Below the pieces are notes generated by a model. It did no database searches. It was not told where the DNA came from and saw nothing but the letters and a program-made list of their open reading frames with translations. Shown here piece by piece: positions 12,185 to 23,100 of a stretch of 64,000 nucleotides of DNA. Each line of letters begins with the position of its first letter. Within the stretch, counting starts at the first letter, position 1. Source of the stretch: Antedon mediterranea (Eukaryota > Echinodermata > Crinoidea > Comatulida > Antedonidae); contig NC_092674.1 in the NCBI RefSeq assembly GCF_964355755.1, positions 9,985,001 to 10,049,000 of the forward strand, given 5' to 3'. Both the position numbers and the translations under genes were made by a program.

Positions 12185-12586
12185 GTATAGAACCTCTGTT
12201 AAGGGAACACCTTCAGGACCAAACAATGTATCCTGGGGTGAATATGGGTCATAGTGTTAAAATGTATATTTCCCCCTCATTTGTTCCCGTAATAGAAGTG
12301 GCCCTTCAATAGAATGTCCATTAAATTATTAATTGGGGTGTTCTTTGAATGGGGGTGCCAATTAATTGGAATTTAGTTTAAATAGGGGTGTCCTCTAAAT
12401 AAATAGGGTGTCCCTTAATTGGGGTGTTCTCAAAGAAGGGTTTCCCCTTAATTGGAGTGCTCTCTAAACAGGGGTGTCTTCTAAATAGAAGTGTACCTTA
12501 ATTGGGGTGTTCTCAAAGAGGGGTTTCCCCTTAATTGGAGTGATCTCTAAGTAGGGGTGTCCCCTGAATAGAGGTTCTACTGTAAT
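12185..12586. mobile_element. Longest GGGGACA-family element, with terminal inverted repeats and internal tandem motif
   Basis: The left end AGAACCTCTGTTAAGGG is inverted at the right as CCCTGAATAGAGGTTCT, followed by ACTGTA. Between them, a motif like TTAATTGGGGTGTTCTCTAA (~35-40 bp spacing) is repeated about eight times. It has no coding capacity. The terminal inverted repeats make it a non-autonomous element, the best preserved of about five copies in the window. Confidence 0.7.
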
Positions 12587-13474
12587 AGTTTCTCCAAAGC
12601 ATCTCAGAATTGTACTTTTCTATATTTCTTTAAATTTTAAAACGTATATAAGTTGCATATCCATCAAATAATTTATAAATTCATGAGGATACGGTTAAAA
12701 CGCCAATAAGCACAGAAGAATTAAAATTCTGTTGATATTCTTTTATAAATTATGAAAAATACCAAACCAGTATGAGATACTGGATTTATGTTGAACTAAA
12801 ATAAATATTACAACAAAATATATATTTTTAGTTTATTTTTTATTCTTTGTTTATATGATCTTGCATGATCAGGAAAATAGTAGAGATTGCTTTAATAAAA
12901 AAAAATATTCCTATAAAAGCTGTATTACTCAACTAACTTAAAATTGTCATAAAGGTAATACAGTAGTGTACAATTTAGCAATATAATCTCAATTCAATTG
13001 ATCAAATATCTCCAACATTTTACTAATGGATTACTCCCTATTGTTCTATTATCTTTTGTGTTTGCTATTGTTTTAATTCAATTGCAATTTGCTAGTGTAC
13101 AGCAATACATCTTATTGTTGTATGCTTAGGAGATCTTCCAGCTATTTTTAAGTATCATCTTGTGTTTCTTTATTACTTTTACTTTACTGGAGTTATAATG
13201 AAGATCTATGGAATAAAGGTAGGTAACTTATTTTAACTAAACTGCACAGTACATCTTTATAGGGGTTTTAAAGCAAGCATTTTCCACTAGCCAACAAAAG
13301 ATCCTTTTACAAGGAAATGTGTATTGGGTAAATCATCATAATAAACCATTAGGACCCATAATTTCCCTATGTTTATACACATAGAATAGATCGTATTCCC
13401 CCTGTGTATAAACATTTTTGGCATATGTATCATTTTAAACATAGATTAGATTTTGAAAGGAATAAAGATCAGTA

Positions 13475-13700
13475 GTGGAGCTGTAGCTTAGTGGTTAACG
13501 TGCTTGCCTTCCAATTCCAAGGTCCAATGTTCAATCCTGACCTAGTACCAGGGTTGTAACTCACTACTCTTTCAACTCCACTCCCTAAGCCTCAAATGAG
13601 ACTTAGTTTATAAACACGATAAATTATAAAATAGTTTATCCATCCTGTAATTGGTTAGTCGCTGTTGGATGCGTATGAAATAAAAAATTTTTAAATAGAA
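13475..13700 (+). mobile_element. tRNA-derived SINE
   Basis: An RNA polymerase III A-box-like TAGCTTAGTGG lies at 13484-13494. A B-box-like TGTTCAATCC follows about 35 bp downstream (about 13529-13538). This is the spacing of a tRNA promoter. The tRNA-like head is followed by an unrelated ~150-bp body and an A/T-rich tail near 13680. It does not fold as an intact tRNA (no matching acceptor stem), so it is called a SINE. The copy looks old. Confidence 0.7.
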
Positions 13701-14002
13701 ATTCGGTAGCCTAGGCCCAATGTGTACAAGATATTAGATTTTGGTTGTCCCCATTACTTACAGCGTACTAGCTAGGCTAGGATTAACTCCTTGGTGGTAC
13801 AGGTAGCTAAAATGATGCTCTTAAGTTGTTTTATAAAATGTGTTCAGATCTACCTATACTAAAATAGGATTGTACAATTTCTGCTATTTTGTATATGGTT
13901 TTATAGTGCTTTTTTATATATATACATAGACATTTTCTTTTCTTTACAATCTATACTCAACATGGTAATTTTCATCATGGTTTACCATTTCCCCCTATTA
14001 TT

Positions 14003-14672
14003 TACCTCCGCCAAGGAGGTATATGTAATCGATCGCGTGTGTTTGTCTGTCTGTTTGTTTGTTAGCAGGATTACTCAAAAAGTAATTACAAGGTCTTTAC
14101 CAAAATGAATGTACAGATAGATATGTGGTCAAGGACCATTCCATTAAAATTTGGGACCATTTCAGACCACGGTCCCAATTCTGGACCACTTTTTAGTATA
14201 CTTTTCAGACCTGCTAGTGTTAAAAAGATAGGACAGAATTTGTCAAAAGCCAGCGAGCAGTCTTAAAGTAACAAGTAAACTGAAATTGAATTTTCTCGAA
14301 CTAATTCCAAAAAACTTCATTTTTGTACAAGAGGCAAGAGTTATAATTTGTGATTTGTAATTTTAAAACATAATTTGATTTAATGTGCACGTTTTTGGAT
14401 GCGAGTAGTTTACAAAACCTATTTCTTTTCCAATTCACTCGTTTGATTTTCGCATTGCTGTTCTATTGTTAGTCAACTGAAACTATTGTTAGTTGAAAGG
14501 CTTGTTACATTATTAACCATTACTCCAAACTCGCATACACATGCTTGTAGTGAAATTAGCGTAAATCACAAACAGCATTAAGACACACACAAATATATAT
14601 ATATATTTTTTTACCGGAAAAATCTTATGTAGGAGAATTTTACAGTAGGCGGAGGTATGCACTCTCGGAGTT
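14003..14672. repeat. Dispersed element with ACCTCCGCC / GGCGGAGGT ends, abutting the COQ2 stop
   Basis: ACCTCCGCC (14004-14012) and its inverse GGCGGAGGT (14648-14656) bound a 0.65-kb non-coding segment. The left part has GTTTGTCTGTCTGTTTG and AGCAGGATTACTCAAAAAGT, followed by repeated GGACCA motifs. The right tip, ACTCTCGGAG, ends two bases from the COQ2 stop codon on the other strand. The COQ2 3' untranslated region therefore seems to lie in this repeat. Confidence 0.6.
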
Positions 14673-14677
14673 TTATT
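14672..14677 (-). terminator. AATAAA overlapping the COQ2 stop codon
   Basis: On the minus strand the last Gln codon, the TAA stop and the next base make AATAAA. If used, it would give a 3' UTR of only about 10-30 nt. It may be coincidence; the downstream sequence is a dispersed repeat without a better hexamer close by. Confidence 0.3.
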
Positions 14678-17600
14678 GCGTTTTCTCTTTAGTTTCCTCT
14701 TTGTCCACTTGTCCTAATGTTCCTGCTATTATTCCAGCTAGCAGTATCAAACCAATTCGTTTATTGGAACTAAATTTCTTCCAGCAATCATCTGGGTCGT
14801 TAATATCCAGGGTCCATATCTAAATAAAACAAATTTTAGTTAAGAAATCAGTTTTATTGTGGTAGATAATTTGATAAATATTAACGCATACTAATGTTAA
14901 TAGAGACTTTGAAAATTAGGACGGGAATCGCTTGATCGAAATTACTACTAAATTGCAGCAACTTTCACACAGGGCATGCCCCTGTCCACAATGTTCTAGG
15001 ATAGCTACATTAGCCATTCAAATCGTCAGGATTAATCCCAAAGAATTTCTATGAATCTTAAATACTGTACCACAATACAATTCCAATGTAAATTGAAATG
15101 TTTTAATATCTACAATATATTAATATTTTGGTTAAAACAATGAACATTTCTCTACCATAAAGTGGAACAAAATGTCATTTTGAGACAAGGTCTTTGAACT
15201 TCTACTCATGATGCAAACCGATAGAATATAAGATCAACCTTATCCGCATGCATTATTATCAAATTCTTTTATTATTCCTTTATATACATCATCTTCAAAT
15301 GTATATCACATATTGTATTCAAATTGTTATTATTTGGTTCTATTGGTTAAATAAATATTGTTGCAAATACACTCTGATGGATATAGAAACTCTGATGGAT
15401 ATAGAAACTCTGATGGATATAGAAACTCTGTTGGATATAGAAACTCTGTTCATCCGCTTTTCCCACCATGATACTATACCTGCCAACTTAAAAAATCGGC
15501 CCTCATGCGTGAGACTCGCGCATTATGCGAGGGAGTTGGCAGTTGTATGATACGTAAAGTTCCCCTAAGAAATACCAACCTGGCTAGATAAATGCCCTGC
15601 AACTAGTCCCACAGCTAAGTAATATGGTAACGTTTGGTCACACATATAGCCAGCTAACAAAAGGTTTCCAATCATTGTTGTTCCAAAACCACTCAACCAG
15701 TACTTAGTCTTGTCGCCCATTAGAATTGAAGTTGATTTCAAACCAAGAGTTAAATCATCAGACTTGTCCTGAAAAAAAAAATAGATAAATTTATACATAA
15801 TTTAATTATCTGGTTCTAAACAGAAAAAAAAAGTTAACAAAGTCAACCAATCACAATCAATGATGATAGAATTCAACAGGATAAAAACATACCTGATGTC
15901 CATATATGGTATCGTACACAATTGTCCAGCATATACCACTAGCAAACAGAGGTAATACAACTGACCAATCACAGCTTCCTTGGATAGCAGACCAACCAAC
16001 CAAAATTCCCCAATTCATAGCAAGCCCTACAAACATAAACAAATGAATACTGTACAGTAATTGTGTAAAGTGCTGCTTTTTAGTAAATAAATATTGTGGG
16101 TTAATTCCCAATAAATTAAAACTCACCAAGAAATGCTTGAGGCCAAAATGTAATTCTTTTCATTAGTGGGTATGTGACAACAAGAGCCATAGAAGATGCA
16201 CCTATAATAATACTAGGATGAAAATATGGTTAAAACATTTTTTTATCGATCACACATCTAAGGTTAAAGGTCAACTTATATTATGAATTTCCTTATACTG
16301 TAGTAACCAAAAATATAATTTAAACTTTCAATATTTCTGTACCTGTATGTGTTGAAAGTTGATAGTATAGCGAGGGTAGCAGACAGCTGGGCCCCAAGAA
16401 ACACAAGTGCTTGAAATCTGGATATCTGCCCTGATGCAATTGGTCTTGTTCTTGTCCTAGCAACCTAAAACATATACAACCACATTAAAAATAAATATGC
16501 ACATAAAAAAATAGATTTGATATCTTGTTTAATAGTAACTCAGCACATACACATATGAAGTTTGGTGGTTATAATGCTTGGCTACCAATCCCAGTCCTGT
16601 CAGGATTTTTTCTAATGACAACTTTACTCCCAAAGACTTTTATTAAGACTTCGTTTATGTAGAGCATCTTATGTATATGTTTGTCTTGTGAAAGGGATTG
16701 CCACATTTAAGAAGGATAGTGAATGAATTCGCTTATTATCCTTTGCTTTTTGGCTAATAAATAAAAACAAAACAAATACAGTAATCTAATAGGCATGTGG
16801 AAGATATATGTATAACATTTTTTACAATTTTGTTACTATAGTCACATCTTTGTATTGTATGGTAGGTGTAAGAAAGCACCTTAAAGGACAACTTGACCAA
16901 GGACCATATTTTTACAACGTATTAGGGATGTACATATGATTTCAGAACAATCATGAGATTAAGGATATCGCCGCACACACTCGCCGTACAGCCGTCGCCG
17001 TAAATTGCTGTGAAGTCACAGATGCATCGCAAAATCTACTTCCAGATAAGCAAAAGAAACAATAAAAAAAATTAACATTTATATTTTTTACGTGTGTTTA
17101 TTAGAAATTCTTGCGATTTGCCAGAAAACTCATTAGGTAAATTTTGTGATGGACCTGTAAGGTCACATCAATTTACGGCGACGGCTGTCAGCAAACTCGT
17201 GCGGCGATATCCTTAATTTCGCGACGGTTTTGAAATCATATGTACATCCCTAATAAGTTGTTAAAATATGGTCCTCGGTCAAGTTGTCCTTTAGGAAAAG
17301 ATAGAAAACAGTGTTAGATGTTTTTCTAAATATTGTCAGTGTAAAAGTTTTGCATGCTGTGTTAAAAAATTAAACTAATGCCACATAGAGAAAACATAGA
17401 AATGGCAGAAAGAATGTTTATTATATCCAACTTACAGATTTGTCAAAGTCTTTGTCCCACATGTCGTTAATAGTACATCCAGCTCCTCTCATCAATAATG
17501 CACCAAGCCCACACACACCAAGGTAATAGAAACTGGGAAAAGAACCAGGATTGGCCGCCATGGCGATACTCCACGCACAAGGCAAATATATCAACCAAGT

Positions 17601-18513
17601 ACCTTAAAAACAGAAAAATTGAGCAGAACAATAGAATTAATCTGACGTACAGACCCGTGAATTGAGTTATTGGAGAGGAAGCTGCGTGTGCTTAGCACTT
17701 AGATTATAAAACACACGTCAACATCATTATGATTGGCGGCCCCTCGCAGAATTTATAGTTGGTATCAGATTTGATTTTCCAAACTTGTCTTGGCATTAAC
17801 AAAAAAATAAAAAAGAATAGGAGAAATAAACCTTATGCATTGTACACTTCGCGCTAACCAACCAAAAAAAAAGCAATGGGTTAATCTTTGATTAAAACTG
17901 AGATAGATTGCATGCACTAGAATTTTCAAACCAACCAATCAGAACCCGGTTGACATCTTCTCTCTACTTGCAATGTATTTTGCTTTTCATTGTATAAGAA
18001 ATGTTGCACTCCTTTTTGTAACATTAAAGTTCTAATCCCCTTTCTTTTACATGTCAAAAACTTACCAATTGGTTTATCAAAGCGAATAAGCCGTAGGTAA
18101 GGCTGTGTTTTACTAGGCATCGCATCCACAATTGCACTTGAAGTTGTTTTAAAACTAATATTCCTCTCTTGTTGACAACTGTGAACTCCATAACTAAGCC
18201 TCTCTAATTGGTTCCTAAATATTAAAGTTCTGTTAAATTGACTGGAAAATTTGTTCAATTTAAAGTAATTTGAACAATTTTTTAAAAGATAATTGGAACT
18301 GCTTCTTTGTGAAAAAGTATGACAGCTTTGTTTTGTTGTGTGCGAGTAATTTAAACATTTTGTTGGAATGTCACAATCTTTCTTCTTCCTAGTGCTGATG
18401 ACATGTGTAGTAGTACTTCTTGTGTTTGAAATGACATCATTGATGATAGTGAGCAAGATACCTTGAGAACCTTTGTAGTATATCGGAGGGAATCGTTTAC
18501 AGAGTAAATTCAT
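14673..18513 (-). CDS. COQ2: 4-hydroxybenzoate polyprenyltransferase, mitochondrial (COQ2)
   Basis: Seven exons on the minus strand: 18066-18513, 17436-17602, 16343-16464, 16127-16212, 15893-16026, 15580-15768 and 14673-14819. All have GT-AG borders and one continuous frame of 430 residues. COQ2 joins the polyprenyl tail to 4-hydroxybenzoate in ubiquinone synthesis, in the inner mitochondrial membrane. Both UbiA-family aspartate motifs are present: NDMWDKDFD (residues 195-203) and [13 protein letters not shown] (312-324). Also conserved are [41 protein letters not shown] and WLSGFG. The first ~130 residues are basic and Ser/Thr-rich with few acids, as in a mitochondrial presequence. Length is close to the human enzyme. 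An acceptor-like TTTTAACAG ends 9 bases before the ATG, so a 5' UTR intron is possible. The gene looks functional. Confidence 0.95.
15371..15450 (+). repeat. 18-bp tandem repeat in the last COQ2 intron
   Basis: ACTCTGATGGATATAGAA is repeated about 4.4 times; the last units carry GTTGG for GATGG. It produces a repetitive but non-coding reading frame. Confidence 0.85.
15469..15553. mobile_element. Small palindromic (MITE-like) element in COQ2 intron
   Basis: The ends GATACTATACCTGCCAACT and AGTTGGCAGTTGTATGATAC are imperfect inverted repeats around a CpG-rich centre (GCGTGAGACTCGCGCATTAT). It is about 85 bp, in the intron between the last two COQ2 exons. Confidence 0.65.
16545..16775 (+). repeat. 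Possible degenerate SINE-like repeat in COQ2 intron
   Basis: TGGTGGTTATAATGCTTGGC resembles the A-box part of the SINE at 13475. The segment ends near an A-rich tail (AATAAATAAAAACAAAACAAA, 16757 on). No clear B-box is seen. Confidence 0.3.
16882..17293. mobile_element. 412-bp element with ~140-bp terminal inverted repeats in COQ2 intron
   Basis: TAAAGGACAACTTGACC at 16882 is inverted as GGTCAAGTTGTCCTTTA ending at 17293. The arms match over about 140 bp, including GGATGTACATATGATTTC / GAAATCATATGTACATCC and AAGGATATCGCCG / CGGCGATATCCTT. The centre (about 17025-17150) is not inverted. There is no ORF. Long arms and a small loop make it foldback- or MITE-like. The target-site duplication was not resolved. 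Confidence 0.85.
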
Positions 18514-18746
18514 CCTCGCAATCTGTTAAAAGTAAATAACATTGACGTTACTTTTTGGCTTTGTTGGTATACTGTACATGAAATTGGCAAATACACGTTT
18601 TCAAAATAAACTTAATCTGTCAAATTGTTTGTAGTAGTTTTGTAGTAGGCCTAGACATAATTATGTCTTGAGTTGAGGTGATTAAATTATTTTTTAAAAC
18701 CTTTCCAATATAGGCCTAGGCCCTATATTATTCTCTGCGTCTGGTC
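18514..18746 (-). promoter_or_regulatory. COQ2 5' flank
   Basis: This is the 233 bp between the COQ2 ATG and the target-site duplication of foldback A. It holds an acceptor-like TTTTAACAG (18523-18531 on the minus strand) and the palindrome AGACATAATTATGTCT (about 18652-18667). No TATA box in a convincing place is seen. Foldback A sits within 250 bp of the start codon, so the native promoter is either very short or interrupted. Confidence 0.4.
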
Positions 18747-19867
18747 ATGTTGATAGGGTGTCACGAAACCTAAGACCACGAAAACTAAGACCCCCTAAGA
18801 CCTAAGATCACGAAAGCTAAGACCCAAGAACTAAGATTACAAATATTTATCACCTGCCTTGTATTTTAACTCCCAACATTTATTCTGAACACCACACCTT
18901 AGAATTAGCACTTTTATGAAAAAGAATCAAATAAAAAGTAACAAATACATTCTTAAATTGATGATTTTACAGACGTTTTTCTCGCACACATACGCTACTG
19001 TTTGCGAATTTCGCATGACTAGCCTAACAGTAGGCCGACCCCATGTTCAATGCTTTTGTTTCTATGGAACGTCAAAAGAGCAAAAATTATATAGAGGGCT
19101 GAAAACTCTGTGGAGTCCATCTACAGTGTGGATAGAACAATGTAAAATTAAAATTGTAATGATAATAGTATAATCATGCTAGTACGAAGAAATAAATACT
19201 CGCAAATAAATTTTAATTTAAAAATCATGATAATAAGTTTTTTTTGTTTCGTTTTCTTTCTGTTTTTATACTTGTACTATTATTTTTGCTCTTTTGGCGC
19301 TCCATAGAAACAAAAACATTGAGCATGGGAGGAGTTACAGTATACAAAGAAACACGTCTGTAAAATCATCAATTCAGAGGATTTATTTATTTGTTTTTAT
19401 GTGTTTCTCCTTCTGAAAGTACTTATAAGTCCTAATTTTAAAGTGTGGTATTCAAGATAAAGTTAGTTAACAAATAGTCAAAATACAAGAAAGGCAGGTA
19501 CGGTGCAAAAGAAAAACATCCTCTGAACCAACACAATGGAGTAAATATATACCAACAAACAACCCGTCAAGTTTGTTTGTTGTAAAGAAAAAATATACAT
19601 TTACTCAACGGGCAAAAATAACGTGAGTTTATCTATGTTTTGCGGTAGTATTTAATTATATTTATGGTAATAAATGAAACCTACTATGTTTAAAATTATG
19701 TATGGATAAACAAGTATTGTTTTTAAGCTGTAGTATATCTTAGAATTTGTAATCTATAGTTCTTGCTTGGGTCTTAGCTTTCGTGATCTTAGGTCTTAGT
19801 TAGGGGGTCTTAGCTTTCGTGGTCTTCTAAGTCTTAGTATTAGGTTTTGTGACAACCCATGTTGATA
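18747..19867. mobile_element. Foldback element A (1103 bp) with 9-bp target-site duplication
   Basis: The element is 18756-19858 and is flanked by ATGTTGATA at 18747-18755 and 19859-19867. The ends GGGTGTCACGAAACCTAAG and an inverse ending TTTTGTGACAACCC match with one indel and one substitution. The inverted similarity runs through the CTAAGACC / GGTCTTAG blocks (~95 bp). It resumes further in: CACACCTTAGAATTAG (18893-18908) against CTAATTTTAAAGTGTG (about 19431-19446), and GATGATTTTACAGACG against CGTCTGTAAAATCATC. Nearly the whole element could fold on itself. A separate hairpin lies near 19535-19605. It has no coding capacity, and its interior is related to foldback B. Confidence 0.9.
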
Positions 19868-20002
19868 CCACACTACGATACCCAAGCACCACATTAAGGA
19901 ATAATAATAACCAAAGTGAGCGATCGAATGATAAACTAAACGGCCACAAGGGGTTTCGTACGAAACGACTCCGTAAAAAAAAACAGCCGTTCACTGGGCC
20001 CT
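19868..20002. other. Spacer between foldback A and giant element 1
   Basis: This is 135 bp of apparently unique sequence containing a C/A-rich stretch and a run of nine A. No gene or repeat is recognised. Confidence 0.5.
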
Positions 20003-20157
20003 ACTTGGTGGACCGGCGTGAAGTTGGTTACTTATTCCTTATTCGATATTCAATTTTTTTTGTGAAGTTGGATCCTTATTCGACATTCACATTCACATGT
20101 ATGGGGCGCAATATGTGTAATATTTTAATTAAATGATTTTATACTTACGGCTTAGAT

Positions 20158-23100
20158 TAACTAGGGCTATGATTTATAGTAGGGCTATAACTTCGTTATA
20201 AACGGCATGGACCGGTATGACGATACATGGGTTGGGGCGAGTAGGGTCCAGTCATTTCAGAAAAATACCTCTTACCCCGGTCCATGCCGTCTAGCTGTCA
20301 TTTTACGCCATTTTAAAACGTTACTACAATTTAAGGTTTTCATAAAAAATGCAAAGTAAACGTATGATGTATAGGGCTATAATTACGTTATAAACGGCAT
20401 GGACCGGGATGACGATACATTGGTTGGGGCTAGTAGGGTCCAGTAGTTTCAGAAAAATACCACTTGACCCGGTCCAGGCCGTCTAGCTGCCATTTCACGC
20501 CATTTTAAAACCTTACTACAATTTAACGTTTTTATAAAAAATGCAATATAACCGGATGAAATATAGGGCTATAATTACGTTATAAACGGCATGGACCGGG
20601 ATGACGATACATGGGTTGGGGCAAGTAGGGTCCAGTCAATTCAGAAAAATACCACTTGCCCCGGTCCATGCCGTCTAGCTATCATTTTACGCCATTTTAA
20701 ACGTTACTACAATTTAATTTTTTTTTTTTTATAAAAAATGCAATATAACCGGATGATATATAGGGCTATAATTACGTTATAAACGGCATGGACCGGGATG
20801 ACGATACATGGGTTGGGGCGAGTAGGGTCCAGTCATTTCAGAAAAATACCACTTGCCCCGGTTCATGCCGTCTAGCTGTCATTTTAAGCCATTTTAAAAC
20901 GTTACCGGTACTACAATTTAATTTTTTTAAATACAAAATGCAATATAACCGAATGATTTATAGGGGTATAATTACGTTATAAACGGCATGGACCGGGATG
21001 ACGATACATGGGTTGGGGCTAGTAGGGTCCAGTCGTTTCAGAAATATACCACTTGCCCCGGTCCATGCCGTCTAGCTGCCATTTCACGCCATTTTAAAAC
21101 CTTACTACAATTTAACGTTTTTATAAAAAATGCAATATAACCGGATGATATATAGGGCTATAATTACGTTATAAACGGCATGGACCGGGATGACGATACA
21201 TGGATTGGGGCGAGTAGGGTCCAGTCATTTCAGAAACATACCTCTTACCCCGGTCCATGCCGTCTAGCTGTCATTTTACGCCATTTTAAAACGTTACCGG
21301 TACTACAATTTAATTTTTTTAAATACAAAATGCAATATAACCGAATGATTTATAGGGGTATAATTACGTTATAAACGGCATGGACCGGCATGACGATACA
21401 TGGGTTGGGGCTAGTAGGGTCCAGTCGTTTCAGAAATATACCACTTGCCCCGGTCCATGCCGTCTAGCTGCCATTTCACGCCATTTTAAAACCTTACTAC
21501 AATTTAACGTTTTTATAAAAAATGCAATATAACCGGATGATATATAGGGCTATAATTACGTTATAAACGGCATGGACCGGGATGACGATACATGGATTGG
21601 GGCGAGTAGGGTCCAGTCATTTCAGAAACATACCTCTTACCCCGGTCCATGCCGTCTAGCTGTCATTTTACGCCATTTTAAAATGTTACTACAATTTAAG
21701 GTTTTCATAAAAAATGATATGTAAACGTATGATTTATAGGCCTATAATTACGTTATAAACGGCATGGACCGGGATGACGATACATGGGTTGGGGCAAGTA
21801 GGGTCCAGTCAATTCAGAAAAATACCACATGCCCCGGTCCATGCCGTCTAGCTATCATTTTACGCCATATTAAAACGTTACTACAATTTAACGTTTTTTT
21901 TTTTTTTTATAAAAAATGCAATATAACCGAATGATTTATAGGGCTATAATTACGTTATAAACGGCATGGACCGGGATGACGATACATGGGTTGGGGCTAG
22001 TAGGGTCCAGTCATTACAGAAAATTATCTCTTGCCCCGGTCCATGCCGTCTAGCTGCCATTTTACGCCATTTTAAAACGTTACTACAATTTACGGTTTTC
22101 TTTAATATAAAATGTAATATAACCGGATGATATATAGGGCTATAATTACGTTATAAACGGCATGGACCGGGATGACGATACATGGGTTGGGGCGAGTAGT
22201 GTCCAGTCATTTCAGAAAAATACCACTTGCCCCGGTCCATGCCGTCTAGCTGTCATTTTACGCCATTTTAAAACGTTACTACAATTTAAGGTTTTTATAA
22301 AAAATGCAATGTAAACGTATGATTTATAGGGCTATGATTACGTTATAAACGGCATGGACCGGGATGACGATACATGGGTTGGGGCTAGTCTGGTCCAGTT
22401 GTTTCAGAAAAATACCACTTGCCCCGGTCCATGCCGTCTAGCTGTCATTTTACGCCATTTTAAAACGTTACTAAAATTTACGTTTTTTTAAATAAAAAAA
22501 TCAATATAACCGGATGATATATAGGGCTATAATTACGTTATAAACGGCATGGACCGGGATGACGATACATGGGTTGGGGCGAGTAGGGTCAAGTAATTAC
22601 AGAAACATACTTCTTGCCCCGGTCCATGCCGTCTAGCAGCCATTTTACGCCATTTTAAAACGTTACTACAATTTACGGTTTTTTTTTATATAAAATGTAA
22701 TATAACCGGATGATATATACGTGATAATTACGTTATAAACGGCATGGACCGGGATGACGATACATGGGTTGGGGCGAGTAGGGTCATTTCAGAAAAATAC
22801 CACTTGCCCCGGTCCATGCCGTCTAGCTGTCATTTTACGCCATTTTAAAACGTTACTACAATTTAAGGTTTTTATAAAAAATGCAATGTAAACGTATGAT
22901 TTATAGGGCTATGATTACGTTATAAACGGCATGGACCGGGATGACGATACATGGGTTGGAGCTAGTCTGGTCCAGTTGTTTCAGAAAAATACCACTTGCT
23001 CCGGTCCATGCCGTCTAGCTGTCATTTTACGCCATTTTAAAACGTTACTAAAATTTACGTTTTTTTAAATAAAAAAATCAATATAACCGGATGATATATA

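Larger units (their letters stand above)
8821..13470. other. Intergenic AT-rich sequence between SH3RF and COQ2
   Basis: No supported gene was found. Two GGGGACA-family repeats (9060-9269 and 12185-12586) are listed separately. A degenerate series of GGTTAGATCC / CAGTTTTATCCAG-like units lies at about 11400-11560, similar to 4190-4260. A TTTC microsatellite is at 9327-9342. The rest looks like unique AT-rich spacer. The two flanking genes converge here. Confidence 0.6.

Noticed and set aside
13475-13560. Functional tRNA gene
   Set aside because: A- and B-box-like sequences are present but no acceptor stem or good anticodon arm could be paired; it fits a SINE head.
15248-15550. 100-codon frame in the last COQ2 intron
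   Set aside because: Made of the 18-bp tandem repeat and a palindromic element; no protein similarity.
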